In this document: piece after piece, positions 14,269 to 20,225 of the stretch
How positions within the stretch are numbered: the stretch's first letter is position 1
Layout of the letters: every line of letters begins with the position of its first letter
Source: Candidatus Fermentibacterota bacterium
GTDB lineage: Bacteria; JAFGKV01
DNA length: 20,428 nucleotides
Assembly (NCBI GenBank): GCA_016928395.1
Contig: JAFGKV010000011.1
Location: 1 to 20,428, forward strand
Direction: 5' to 3'
Translations under genes and position numbers: made by a program
Notes under the pieces: model-generated
What the model was told of the DNA's origin: nothing
What the model saw: only the letters and a program-made list of their open reading frames with translations
Database searches by the model: none

Positions 14269-16545
14269 CTACCTGCGGATCGACACGGGGAAGCGCTCCT
14301 TCGCCGGGCCGAGAAGGACCGTGAGCACGTACGCGCCGGGGGCTACCTCGCGCGGGATTGTCCAGCAGATCTCGGCTTCACCCCGACCCGCACTGCCGCG
14401 GTAGCGCGCCACGCATCGGCCTCCGAGATCGTACAGCTCGAGGTGAATGAGGGAAGGTTCGGGGATCTCGTACGCCACCCTGATGGTGCCCGCCGAGGGG
14501 TTCGGCGCAGGCCGGCCGATGCGGATCTGAGAAGGATTGATGCCGGCCATGGCGGCGCTGCGGAACGACCATTCGTCTTCGATGGAGAATGACTCCAACC
14601 CTGTGCTGTCCTCCGCGCGAACCCGCCAGTAGTAGGTCAGGCCGATTGCATAGTCGTCGGCAGGGAAGATCACGGTGGTATCCGTCCCGCAGGGAATCCT
14701 GTACGTCAGTTCCTCAGGGAAGCCAGGGTCGTGCGACCAGAGAACTTCATAGGTCACCCGATCCCACGGATCCCCATCTCGAGCCGACTGCCATAGGAGC
14801 CATGGAGGCACACTCGTCACGGCGCCGGAATCGGGGGAGATGAGATGGAATGGCGCCGGGTGTTCCCACAAATCGGGGCCTTCCAGCCGGAAGCTGTCGA
14901 CGCCCCAGCCCAAGGCGCCCTGCATGATGATGCCGGCGCATCGCGGTAAGGGCAGAGACTGCGCAGCCATGCCGGTGGACAGGATCCTATCAGGCATGCC
15001 ATCCCTTAGGGCCCGAACCAGCAGGGCCCCCTCGAACACGAAGGGGAAGGCGCCCAGTCGTGCCCCCGGCGCCAAGGCGCCAAATCGCGAGACCGCCGTA
15101 TCCACCACCGCGCCCAGGACCCCGCTCTCGAGCCGGCAGAGCTCCAGGGTCGCACCGGAACAACGCACGACGAATCCATCGGTGTTCTGGGAGGGCTCCG
15201 CCAACGTGACGAGCCCGACTCGAGCGGTCTCCGAGGCGGGCGCGTCAGACGGAAGCGTGAGTTCCGCCCCCCAAGGCTCGAGTTCACCGACGAAGACCGC
15301 CGGCGGCAACCATGTCGGGAACAGACCGACGGGACGCAACTGCCCGCTCTGCACGTGGTAGCTGTCGCCAAGTTCCCAGGCACCCAAGGAGGGGTCGTCA
15401 TCGAACGCATCTGTCAGGCTATCGTGCGCTGCGAGTGCCACCCATGGCGAGTTGGAGACGCCGGAGATATTCCCCGCGTCATCCGTCACCGTCAGGGCGA
15501 GCCAGTAGGTCATGCCGCCGGGCAGGCCGCCTGCAGTGAGCTGCTGCACGGTGCCCGGGGGGCCGGCGGCCATCGGGCGCATGAGCTCCCATGCAGAGGC
15601 AAACTGAACATCGTCGGTGATGGGCTCGTCCCATACGCGAAACGTGACGTGAGATGCGGTCCCGCTCCAATAGTCGTCACCAGTGACCGTCCACCAGACC
15701 CTCACGCTGTGGGGACCCTGGCCCCAGACGGTGAGGTTGGTGACGGCAGCGGGAGGGGTCGCATCAAGCAATGCGTCAAGATAAGAATGGGCCATGAGGC
15801 CGTAGCCGGTATCATTGGGATGAAGCGCATCGTGCATGGGATCGCCGGGTATGCCCGTGAACAGAAGTGGGTTCTCGATGAATGGCCCGAACTGGTCGCT
15901 CAGCACGAGGTGCACCGGCTGGCCGGTGACCTGCCCGCTGGCCATATCCAACACCATTTCTTCCAGGTACTCGTTGAACCCCATGACCTCCGGGATCTTG
16001 CCCAAGATCGGAATAATCTGACAGAGGACGATCAGCGGGGTCTCAGCCGGGTGGCCGGTATACTGGATGGTGATGTACTGGATGAGTTCGGCGACGTACC
16101 CGGCATAGCTACGGTTCAGAGTCAGTCCACCGTCATAGGAATAGGGCCCCAGGGGTGTTTGGCCGGGGGAGGCCACGTTGTTCGTCCCCAGGTGGATCAG
16201 CAGCACATCAGGATGAAGGTCTTGCAGCGCGGGGCCGATATCGAACTCACCGTTGCCCCAGCCATTCCCGAACGCAGATGGGTAGAACTGCTCAATCATT
16301 GCCCCCTGCTGCATATGACCGGGGTATCGAGGATCGCCGGCCTGGCCGTCTGTATCTCCAACATAGCTGAAGGCGATGCCAAAGTCACCGAGGAGCGACT
16401 CCAGGTCGTCCCGGAAGCCGAGAAGGTTGTAGGAATGATCGCCGTCGGTGATAGAGTCTCCTACGGGCATGATGGTGCCCAGCGTATCCCCTCGGCTCAT
16501 GCCTGCCGATCCGACGAGTATCACAGCCAGCAACACGCAGATCAT
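14269..16545 (-). CDS. Secreted multidomain SGNH hydrolase with FlgD/Por-type C-terminal domain
   Basis: About 758 residues. A signal peptide (MICVLLAVILVGSAGMSRGD) is followed at once by an SGNH esterase domain: IMPVGDSITDG (S31), LIHLGTNNV (N122) and DALHPNDTGY (D239/H242), close to the carbohydrate-esterase/acylhydrolase branch of GDSL proteins. A fibronectin-III-like module (about 262-370), a lectin-like beta-rich region (about 395-570) and another Fn3-like module (about 585-680) follow. The C-terminal 75 residues (PAPNPSAGTIRV, LELYDLGGRCV, APGAYVLTVLL) resemble FlgD-Ig/type IX sorting domains, implying export and surface attachment or release. I prefer ATG 16545 (AAGGA 9 nt upstream) because upstream frame-open sequence carries a 16-nt tandem repeat that breaks codon phase; ATG 16629 is the alternative. 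Probable role: deacetylation of an extracellular polysaccharide, perhaps the product of this island. Confidence 0.85.
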   Translation of the reverse strand: MICVLLAVILVGSAGMSRGDTLGTIMPVGDSITDGDHSYNLLGFRDDLESLLGDFGIAFSYVGDTDGQAGDPRYPGHMQQGAMIEQFYPSAFGNGWGNGEFDIGPALQDLHPDVLLIHLGTNNVASPGQTPLGPYSYDGGLTLNRSYAGYVAELIQYITIQYTGHPAETPLIVLCQIIPILGKIPEVMGFNEYLEEMVLDMASGQVTGQPVHLVLSDQFGPFIENPLLFTGIPGDPMHDALHPNDTGYGLMAHSYLDALLDATPPAAVTNLTVWGQGPHSVRVWWTVTGDDYWSGTASHVTFRVWDEPITDDVQFASAWELMRPMAAGPPGTVQQLTAGGLPGGMTYWLALTVTDDAGNISGVSNSPWVALAAHDSLTDAFDDDPSLGAWELGDSYHVQSGQLRPVGLFPTWLPPAVFVGELEPWGAELTLPSDAPASETARVGLVTLAEPSQNTDGFVVRCSGATLELCRLESGVLGAVVDTAVSRFGALAPGARLGAFPFVFEGALLVRALRDGMPDRILSTGMAAQSLPLPRCAGIIMQGALGWGVDSFRLEGPDLWEHPAPFHLISPDSGAVTSVPPWLLWQSARDGDPWDRVTYEVLWSHDPGFPEELTYRIPCGTDTTVIFPADDYAIGLTYYWRVRAEDSTGLESFSIEDEWSFRSAAMAGINPSQIRIGRPAPNPSAGTIRVAYEIPEPSLIHLELYDLGGRCVARYRGSAGRGEAEICWTIPREVAPGAYVLTVLLGPAKERFPVSIRR

Positions 16546-16559
16546 CTTGGCAATTCCTT

Positions 16560-16591
16560 GCGGGCGGTAGTCCGCGCGGGCGGTAGTCCGC
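16560..16591 (-). repeat. Two tandem copies of a 16-nt hairpin-forming unit
   Basis: The plus-strand unit GCGGGCGGTAGTCCGC occurs twice without a gap (16560-16575, 16576-16591). Each copy contains an inverted repeat (GCGG-ACTA-CCGC on the minus strand), so the mRNA leader of the secreted SGNH gene could form two identical small hairpins about 15 to 45 nt before its ATG. Sixteen is not a multiple of three, so the repeat argues against coding and supports the start at 16545. Confidence 0.65.
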
Positions 16592-16782
16592 CGCACCTTG
16601 AGCAGTCGAGGGGTACGGCCAGAACGCATGGAACACCCCCACAAGAAGCTGCTATGGGTGGCCTTCTGGCAACCCCACAGAGCGGACGCTGCCACGGTCC
16701 TTGCGTAGTCCTGTGGTCGGCCGGCCTTATCGTGCAGCGGTCTTGCCGCTCCGGTGAGACGTGTGCATCAGAATGCTGCCTC

Positions 16783-16822
16783 GATCGGGGACTCACGGGG
16801 TCAGTGCTCGCGCTCCCCGATC
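16783..16822. other. 9-bp perfect inverted repeat with 22-nt loop
   Basis: GATCGGGGA (16783-16791) pairs with TCCCCGATC (16814-16822). It could fold as a stem-loop on either strand, but no T-tract follows on the plus strand (TTCCGTCT), so it is not a standard terminator. It lies about 90 bp upstream of the transporter promoter and could be an operator or part of a small transcript. Confidence 0.45.
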
Positions 16823-16914
16823 TTCCGTCTGTGTCATCCATGGGTTCCACTTCGGTTCTCGATCCTCGCGCGTCCAACGTCCTGCTCTGACCCGGCGCCG
16901 CAATCTCTCCGGGA

Positions 16915-16944
16915 TTGACAGTCTCCGCCTACTGACGCCATAAT
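16915..16944 (+). promoter_or_regulatory. Sigma-70-type promoter for the DASS transporter gene
   Basis: TTGACA (16915-16920), an 18-nt spacer and CATAAT (16939-16944) give a consensus -35 box and a five-of-six -10 box. Transcription would start near 16951, leaving a leader of about 80 nt that includes the strong hairpin at 16972-17005 and the GGAGCGGG ribosome site. It is the best promoter match I found in the window. Confidence 0.6.
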
Positions 16945-16971
16945 GCCAGAGAGGCTTTGACAACCCCCAGA

Positions 16972-17005
16972 GGGCGGCGGCACCATCGATGGATGCCGAC
17001 CGCCC
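16972..17005 (+). promoter_or_regulatory. Strong GC-rich leader hairpin upstream of the transporter start
   Basis: GGGCGGCGGCA (16972-16982) pairs with TGCCG-A-CCGCCC (16994-17005): eleven base pairs with a single bulged A at 16999. The 11-nt loop contains the palindrome CCATCGATGG (16983-16992). It lies between the predicted transcription start and the Shine-Dalgarno, 27 nt before the ATG. No T-run follows, so it is not an intrinsic terminator. It may stabilise the mRNA, bind a protein, or, as DNA, act as an operator. Confidence 0.5.
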
Positions 17006-17032
17006 GGTGTCCTGACTGGTGAAGGAGCGGGA

Positions 17033-18409
17033 ATGAAAGGCTGGAGTCTGAGGCGAGTTCTGTTAGGTATCACGGGGATTCTCTTGGCCGTTCTGGCCTA
17101 TCTAATGCTGGGTTCGCTGCCGCCACGGCAACGTATCATGGCATCGATCTTCATCTTGACCGTGTTTCTCTGGATAACCGAGATCATTCCGATCTTTGTG
17201 ACCGCGGTGCTCTCGGCATTCCTGTGCGCCCTTCTTCTCGGGCAGGGCGCCACGTTGTTCGGCGCACAACCCCTGCCGGCATCGCTCTTCTTCAACCCGT
17301 TTGCCAATACCGTGATTGTGCTGATGTTCGGGGGGTTCGTGCTGGCCCGCGTCTTTTCCCGCAACTACCTCGATGAAGAGTTCTGCGATTTCATCCTGGC
17401 CCGGTTGGGCAACAAGCCGCAGGTCGTGCTCCTGGGGATCATGGGCATAACGGCCGTCATGTCGATGTGGATGTCCAATACGGCCACGACCGCCATCATG
17501 GTGGCCACCGTGCTGCCGGCGGTGCGGGGACTGCGGCCTGGATCCAATCTCGCCAAGGCCCTGATGCTCGGCATCCCCTTCGCGGCCAATATCGGCGGCA
17601 TCGCGACCCCCATCGGCACCCCACCCAATGCCATCGCTTTGGGTCTTTTGGCAGAGCGGGGGTACACGGTCTCGTTCTTTACCTGGATGATCGCGGGGTT
17701 TCCACTCATGGTGGTGGTCCTTCTCATTACCTTCGGACTCACCTGGGCCATGTTTAAGACCACGGTTACAGAGTTCTCTTTGAAGGTCTCTCGGGAGCAT
17801 CCAACCGCCAACCGCGGCATTGTGTATACGACCTTCTTTGCCACCGTGCTGCTCTGGCTGACCGACGCACTCCACCACATCCCCTCCGCCGTGGTGGCGC
17901 TGGTCCCCATGCTCGTCTTCTCCGTTGCGGGGCTCTTCTCCAAGGAGGATCTCCGGCTCATCGCATGGGATATCCTTCTCCTCATCGGGGGTGGCCTCGC
18001 GCTGGGTGCAGGCATCAAGGAGACCGGGCTGGCCGATACCATCGTGCAGTACGCGGTGCCTTCCGGATTTCCCAAATTCGGAGTCATTGCTTTGTTCTCC
18101 TTCTTCATCGCCCTCATCGCGACATTCATGAGCAACACAGCCGCCGCCACCATAGTGCTTCCCATTGCGGTGTCGCTCTCGGGCCAATCGCCGATGATGA
18201 TGATGATCACCGTTGCCATCTGTACCTCGTACGGCATGGCCCTGCCCATCAGCACGCCGCCCAACGCCATCGCATACGGCTCGGAGATGATCCAGTCAAA
18301 AGACATGTTCCGGCTCGGCGCTCTGGTATCCATTGTGGCTGTGATCGTCACTGTAGCCTGGCAAGCGTTGCTGTTTCTCGTTTTCCCGGGGCTTGCCGTC
18401 ACATCCTGA
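17033..18409 (+). CDS. DASS/SLC13-family sodium-coupled anion (dicarboxylate-type) transporter
   Basis: A 458-residue inner-membrane protein with about 11-12 hydrophobic segments. It carries the two signature Ser-Asn-Thr hairpin motifs of the divalent anion:sodium symporter family: MWMSNTATTAIM (S148-N149-T150) and FMSNTAAATIVLP (S367-N368-T369). Each is followed by a Pro-rich re-entrant element (TPIGTPPNAIA and STPPNAIAYG), which gives the internal two-fold repeat. FLWITEIIP near residue 50 is also typical. Substrates in the family include succinate, malate, citrate, sulfate and phosphate; the sequence does not decide among them. Start ATG 17033 has GGAGCGGG just upstream. A good promoter and a leader hairpin precede it, and the small zinc-ribbon gene follows 12 bp downstream, suggesting a two-gene operon unrelated to the glycan island. 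Confidence 0.9.
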   Translation: MKGWSLRRVLLGITGILLAVLAYLMLGSLPPRQRIMASIFILTVFLWITEIIPIFVTAVLSAFLCALLLGQGATLFGAQPLPASLFFNPFANTVIVLMFGGFVLARVFSRNYLDEEFCDFILARLGNKPQVVLLGIMGITAVMSMWMSNTATTAIMVATVLPAVRGLRPGSNLAKALMLGIPFAANIGGIATPIGTPPNAIALGLLAERGYTVSFFTWMIAGFPLMVVVLLITFGLTWAMFKTTVTEFSLKVSREHPTANRGIVYTTFFATVLLWLTDALHHIPSAVVALVPMLVFSVAGLFSKEDLRLIAWDILLLIGGGLALGAGIKETGLADTIVQYAVPSGFPKFGVIALFSFFIALIATFMSNTAAATIVLPIAVSLSGQSPMMMMITVAICTSYGMALPISTPPNAIAYGSEMIQSKDMFRLGALVSIVAVIVTVAWQALLFLVFPGLAVTS

Positions 18410-18421
18410 AGGAGGAATGCC

Positions 18422-18772
18422 ATGTCACTTTGCGGCAGCTCAAAGCGCGAACACTGCATGAAGTGCGAGAGCGTCGCTATGCTGAACTATGTAATGGTCA
18501 AGCCTGGATGCGATACCGAGGTATTCGTCGAGTGTGCCACCTGCGGCGCATTTGTGGCGCGGTATACTCTTACAACCTACACGTCAGAGGATCCCTACCG
18601 GTCGTACCTGAGGCTCATGCGCAAGAAGCGCAGCGATTCGGGAGCTGCCACGCGGCAGGCCGGCCAGAAGTTCGTGACGGAGGTCTGGGAAGGCTACCGA
18701 CAGGCCAAGGATCTCGTGGCCGACAGTGAGGAAGTCGACCACCTGGAGGAGATCCTGGATCGGACGGAGTAG
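18422..18772 (+). CDS. Small zinc-ribbon-like protein of unknown function
   Basis: A 116-residue protein with no recognisable family. It has two CxxC pairs, HCMKCES (C12/C15) and VECATCGAF (C38/C41), spaced as in a four-cysteine zinc ribbon, with short beta-like segments between them (AMLNYVMVK, TEVFVECAT). The C-terminal half is charged and probably helical (LRLMRKKR..., EEVDHLEEILDRTE). No signal peptide or TM segment is present, so it should be cytosolic. The start at ATG 18422 is well supported by AAGGAGG 6 nt upstream and it lies 12 bp after the transporter stop, so both are almost certainly co-transcribed. A regulatory or nucleic-acid-binding role is possible but unsupported. The stop codon lies inside an 11-bp inverted-repeat arm. 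Confidence 0.75.
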   Translation: MSLCGSSKREHCMKCESVAMLNYVMVKPGCDTEVFVECATCGAFVARYTLTTYTSEDPYRSYLRLMRKKRSDSGAATRQAGQKFVTEVWEGYRQAKDLVADSEEVDHLEEILDRTE

Positions 18773-18839
18773 GTCTCACTACTTCGGCAGCCTACAGGGT
18801 TCAGGGTTCAGCCGGGCCTGAAGGCAATCCTACTCCGTC
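18763..18839. other. 11-bp perfect inverted repeat overlapping the zinc-ribbon gene stop
   Basis: GACGGAGTAGG (18763-18773, containing the TAG stop) is the exact reverse complement of CCTACTCCGTC (18829-18839), with 55 nt between. The spacer also holds the small inverted repeat TTCAG-6-CTGAA. A long stem-loop at the end of the transcript could act as a processing or stability element; there is no T-tract for an intrinsic terminator. Confidence 0.45.
18797..18810 (+). repeat. Two tandem copies of the heptamer GGGTTCA
   Basis: GGGTTCA occurs twice in tandem, with a third isolated copy at 18947-18953 in the same spacer. This motif is a common low-complexity element in intergenic DNA of several environmental phyla (general knowledge, not searched). 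No coding or regulatory role is evident. Confidence 0.6.
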
Positions 18840-18965
18840 AATGCGCCCCCGTCGCCCGCCGGCGGCTCGGGGGCGGCATCGATATTGTAGTTGTAATCGA
18901 CGAGCCGGGGCAGTCGAGCACGAGCTTTGCACGTTCTCTCAAACAAGGGTTCACGGGTCAGGCCG

Positions 18966-19021
18966 GACTGCCGATCGCCGATTGCTGACTGCCGATTGCC
19001 GACAGCCGACAGCTGACTGCT
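18966..19021 (+). repeat. Imperfect heptamer tandem array, eight copies (consensus GAYTGCC)
   Basis: Eight consecutive 7-nt units: GACTGCC, GATCGCC, GATTGCT, GACTGCC, GATTGCC, GACAGCC, GACAGCT, GACTGCT. It ends nine bases before the stop of the minus-strand barrel gene. Spacer arrays of this kind (read on the other strand as ...GGCAATCGGCAGTC...) are recurrent in metagenome-derived genomes and often produce false short ORFs. The degeneracy suggests slippage followed by drift. Confidence 0.75.
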
Positions 19022-19029
19022 CTCCTGAC

Positions 19030-19797
19030 TCAAAGACGAACGGAGAATCGAACTGCAGACTCGGTGTTGGACCGGGCCTTGCCTGGAATCGGGACCCGCT
19101 GGTAAATGACGCTATGACCCGTGACAATGCTGACCCGCTGGTTGACCGTGAAGCTCAACGATCCCTCCAGATCCGCGTAGTAGTTGTCGCCTCCCAATAG
19201 AACGGGCTCATAGTCGCCCGTCAGGGATAGGGTGATGTTCTTCATCAGGGGGAGTTGCGTACGAGCCCCTAAGAGCAGGCAATGCTGCCGCTCCTCAGGT
19301 TTGGGGCCTTCCGATTGGCCCCACAGAGCCGTGAACTCGTTCGCCCTGAACTGATAGCCCGCCCGCGTCGTAAACACGTGACCAGATGTCGTATCCCACC
19401 AGCCTTGCACCAATCCGAACCCTACGCGCGCCTGATGGCGGAACCCCCAGACCGGGTTCCGGTAGTAGGTAAGCTTAGCATAGGGCTGAATTGTGGGCGT
19501 AAGGCGCCAGCTCTCCATGATGTCGGCCCTGAAGCTATCGACATCCTTTGCCTGGTTCTTTCTTTCCGAAACATCTCCCCGCACCCCGGCCGTCACGACG
19601 TGATCCATCCACGACAGCTTGAGCGACCCTCCATAGGTATAGTCAATCTTGTCGGTATTGCCCGCCTTCTGAACGAATGACCCCTCAATGCGCAGCTCAG
19701 CCTGCGGAGTGGCCGTATCGCCGGCTTTCGCTTTTCTCGCAGCCGCGGCAGGTACGCTCAGAACACAGGTGAGAATGATGGCTATCCAAAGCTGCAT
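19030..19797 (-). CDS. DUF481-type outer-membrane beta-barrel protein
   Basis: About 255 residues. A clean signal peptide (MQLWIAIILTCVLSVPAAAA) precedes a short Ala/Lys/Asp linker and then a series of amphipathic strands alternating hydrophobic and polar residues (TYGGSLKLSWMD, HVVTAGVRGDVSE, AKLTYYRNPVWGFRHQARVG, NITLSLTGDYEPV, GSLSFTVNQRVSIV, SAVRFSVRL). Aromatic belts and the pattern of 10-12 strands fit the YdiY/DUF481 'salt-induced outer membrane protein' family. The terminal residue is Leu rather than the more usual Phe. Start ATG 19797 has GAAAGGG about 9 nt upstream; the longer frame to 19872 would put a charged stretch before the signal peptide. Probably monocistronic. Function in this family is unknown; a channel or envelope-stress role is only a guess. 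Confidence 0.75.
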   Translation of the reverse strand: MQLWIAIILTCVLSVPAAAARKAKAGDTATPQAELRIEGSFVQKAGNTDKIDYTYGGSLKLSWMDHVVTAGVRGDVSERKNQAKDVDSFRADIMESWRLTPTIQPYAKLTYYRNPVWGFRHQARVGFGLVQGWWDTTSGHVFTTRAGYQFRANEFTALWGQSEGPKPEERQHCLLLGARTQLPLMKNITLSLTGDYEPVLLGGDNYYADLEGSLSFTVNQRVSIVTGHSVIYQRVPIPGKARSNTESAVRFSVRL

Positions 19798-19860
19798 GTC
19801 ACTGCCCTTTCTCTGCCACCCCACCATCACGGAACTCCTCCCCCGGGTGATAGTGTTTTT

Positions 19861-19874
19861 CAATGCGTGCATTG
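19861..19874. promoter_or_regulatory. Palindrome CAATGC-GT-GCATTG in the promoter region of the barrel gene
   Basis: A 14-nt element with perfect 6-bp arms lies 64 bp before the barrel gene's ATG. On the minus strand it lies within the spacer and -10 position behind a TTGACA box (19888-19883), a typical place for a repressor operator. The -10 box itself (CATTGA) is weak. Confidence 0.35.
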
Positions 19875-20119
19875 AGGCCGTGTGTCAAGTCTCGTATCTT
19901 GCGCGTCCTGCGACCAGCGCGCATTGGCAAGCGCCGCAGAGTCAGCATGCGGGGCGTGCTGCAAGCTGTTCACACCCATTGTCCACTCTAAAGGACAGTA
20001 TTCCTGGAGAAGTCATCCATCCTGCAATGGAGGCACGCCTGCATGACCGGCACCGGCGTCGGGGCCGCAACACGTTCGCCGGTGGCGGCCAGTCTTGCCC
20101 TTGAGTGGCATGGCGGTTG

Positions 20120-20132
20120 CATTCATTGAATG
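20120..20132. promoter_or_regulatory. Palindrome CATTCA-T-TGAATG upstream of the secreted-protein promoter
   Basis: Perfect 6-bp arms around one central base, ending 18 bp before the -35 box at 20150. Position and symmetry suit a dimeric regulator binding upstream of RNA polymerase. It partly resembles the palindrome at 19861 (both contain CATT/CAAT half-sites), but the two are not the same sequence. Confidence 0.35.
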
Positions 20133-20149
20133 GGCTGCTACGGTGTTTC

Positions 20150-20178
20150 TTGTGACGCGCATCGTCGACGTACACAAT
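20150..20178 (+). promoter_or_regulatory. Candidate sigma-70 promoter for the secreted-protein gene at 20226
   Basis: TTGTGA (20150-20155), a 17-nt spacer and CACAAT (20173-20178) match the two consensus boxes at four of six positions each, with ideal spacing. Transcription would start near 20185, leaving a leader of about 40 nt that includes a strong AAGGAGG. Confidence 0.4.
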
Positions 20179-20225
20179 CACGGCGGCGTGTCACCGGAGT
20201 TCGGTGTCCTAACAAGGAGGAAACC

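Larger units (their letters stand above)
16546..17032. other. 487-bp divergent intergenic region
   Basis: Lies between the minus-strand secreted SGNH gene and the plus-strand transporter gene. It contains a two-copy 16-nt repeat, a 9-bp inverted repeat, a plus-strand promoter and a leader hairpin, all listed separately. Open frames cross it, but they lack ribosome sites and look non-coding. I found no clear minus-strand promoter for the SGNH operon. Confidence 0.6.
19798..20225. other. 428-bp divergent intergenic region
   Basis: Separates the barrel gene (minus) from the secreted-protein gene (plus). It holds a TTGACA box on the minus strand (19888-19883) with a weak CATTGA 17 nt further on, the plus-strand promoter at 20150-20178, and two short palindromes listed separately. 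It also contains an 8-bp GC-rich inverted repeat (CACCGGCG 20051-20058, CGCCGGTG 20077-20084) with an 18-nt loop. No further gene is apparent. Confidence 0.55.

Noticed and set aside
16600-16780. Possible riboswitch in the leader of the secreted SGNH operon
   Set aside because: I compared the minus strand with the conserved cores of c-di-GMP and other common riboswitches and found no match beyond a GGGGTTGCC string.
15355-16890. Long plus-strand open frame (about 510 codons) antisense to the secreted SGNH gene
   Set aside because: The opposite strand encodes clear SGNH and Fn3-like domains; this frame has no recognisable motif and also runs through the tandem 16-nt repeat.
17102-18459. Two minus-strand open frames of about 360 codons antisense to the transporter
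   Set aside because: Shadows of a well-supported DASS gene; His/Gly/Glu-rich or Met/Thr-rich composition without domains.
18830-19033. Minus-strand 67-codon frame as an intact small gene
   Set aside because: Its N-terminal half is the heptamer array translated (SAVGNRQSAIGDRQS), a well-known false-ORF pattern; only the last 20 or so residues look protein-like.
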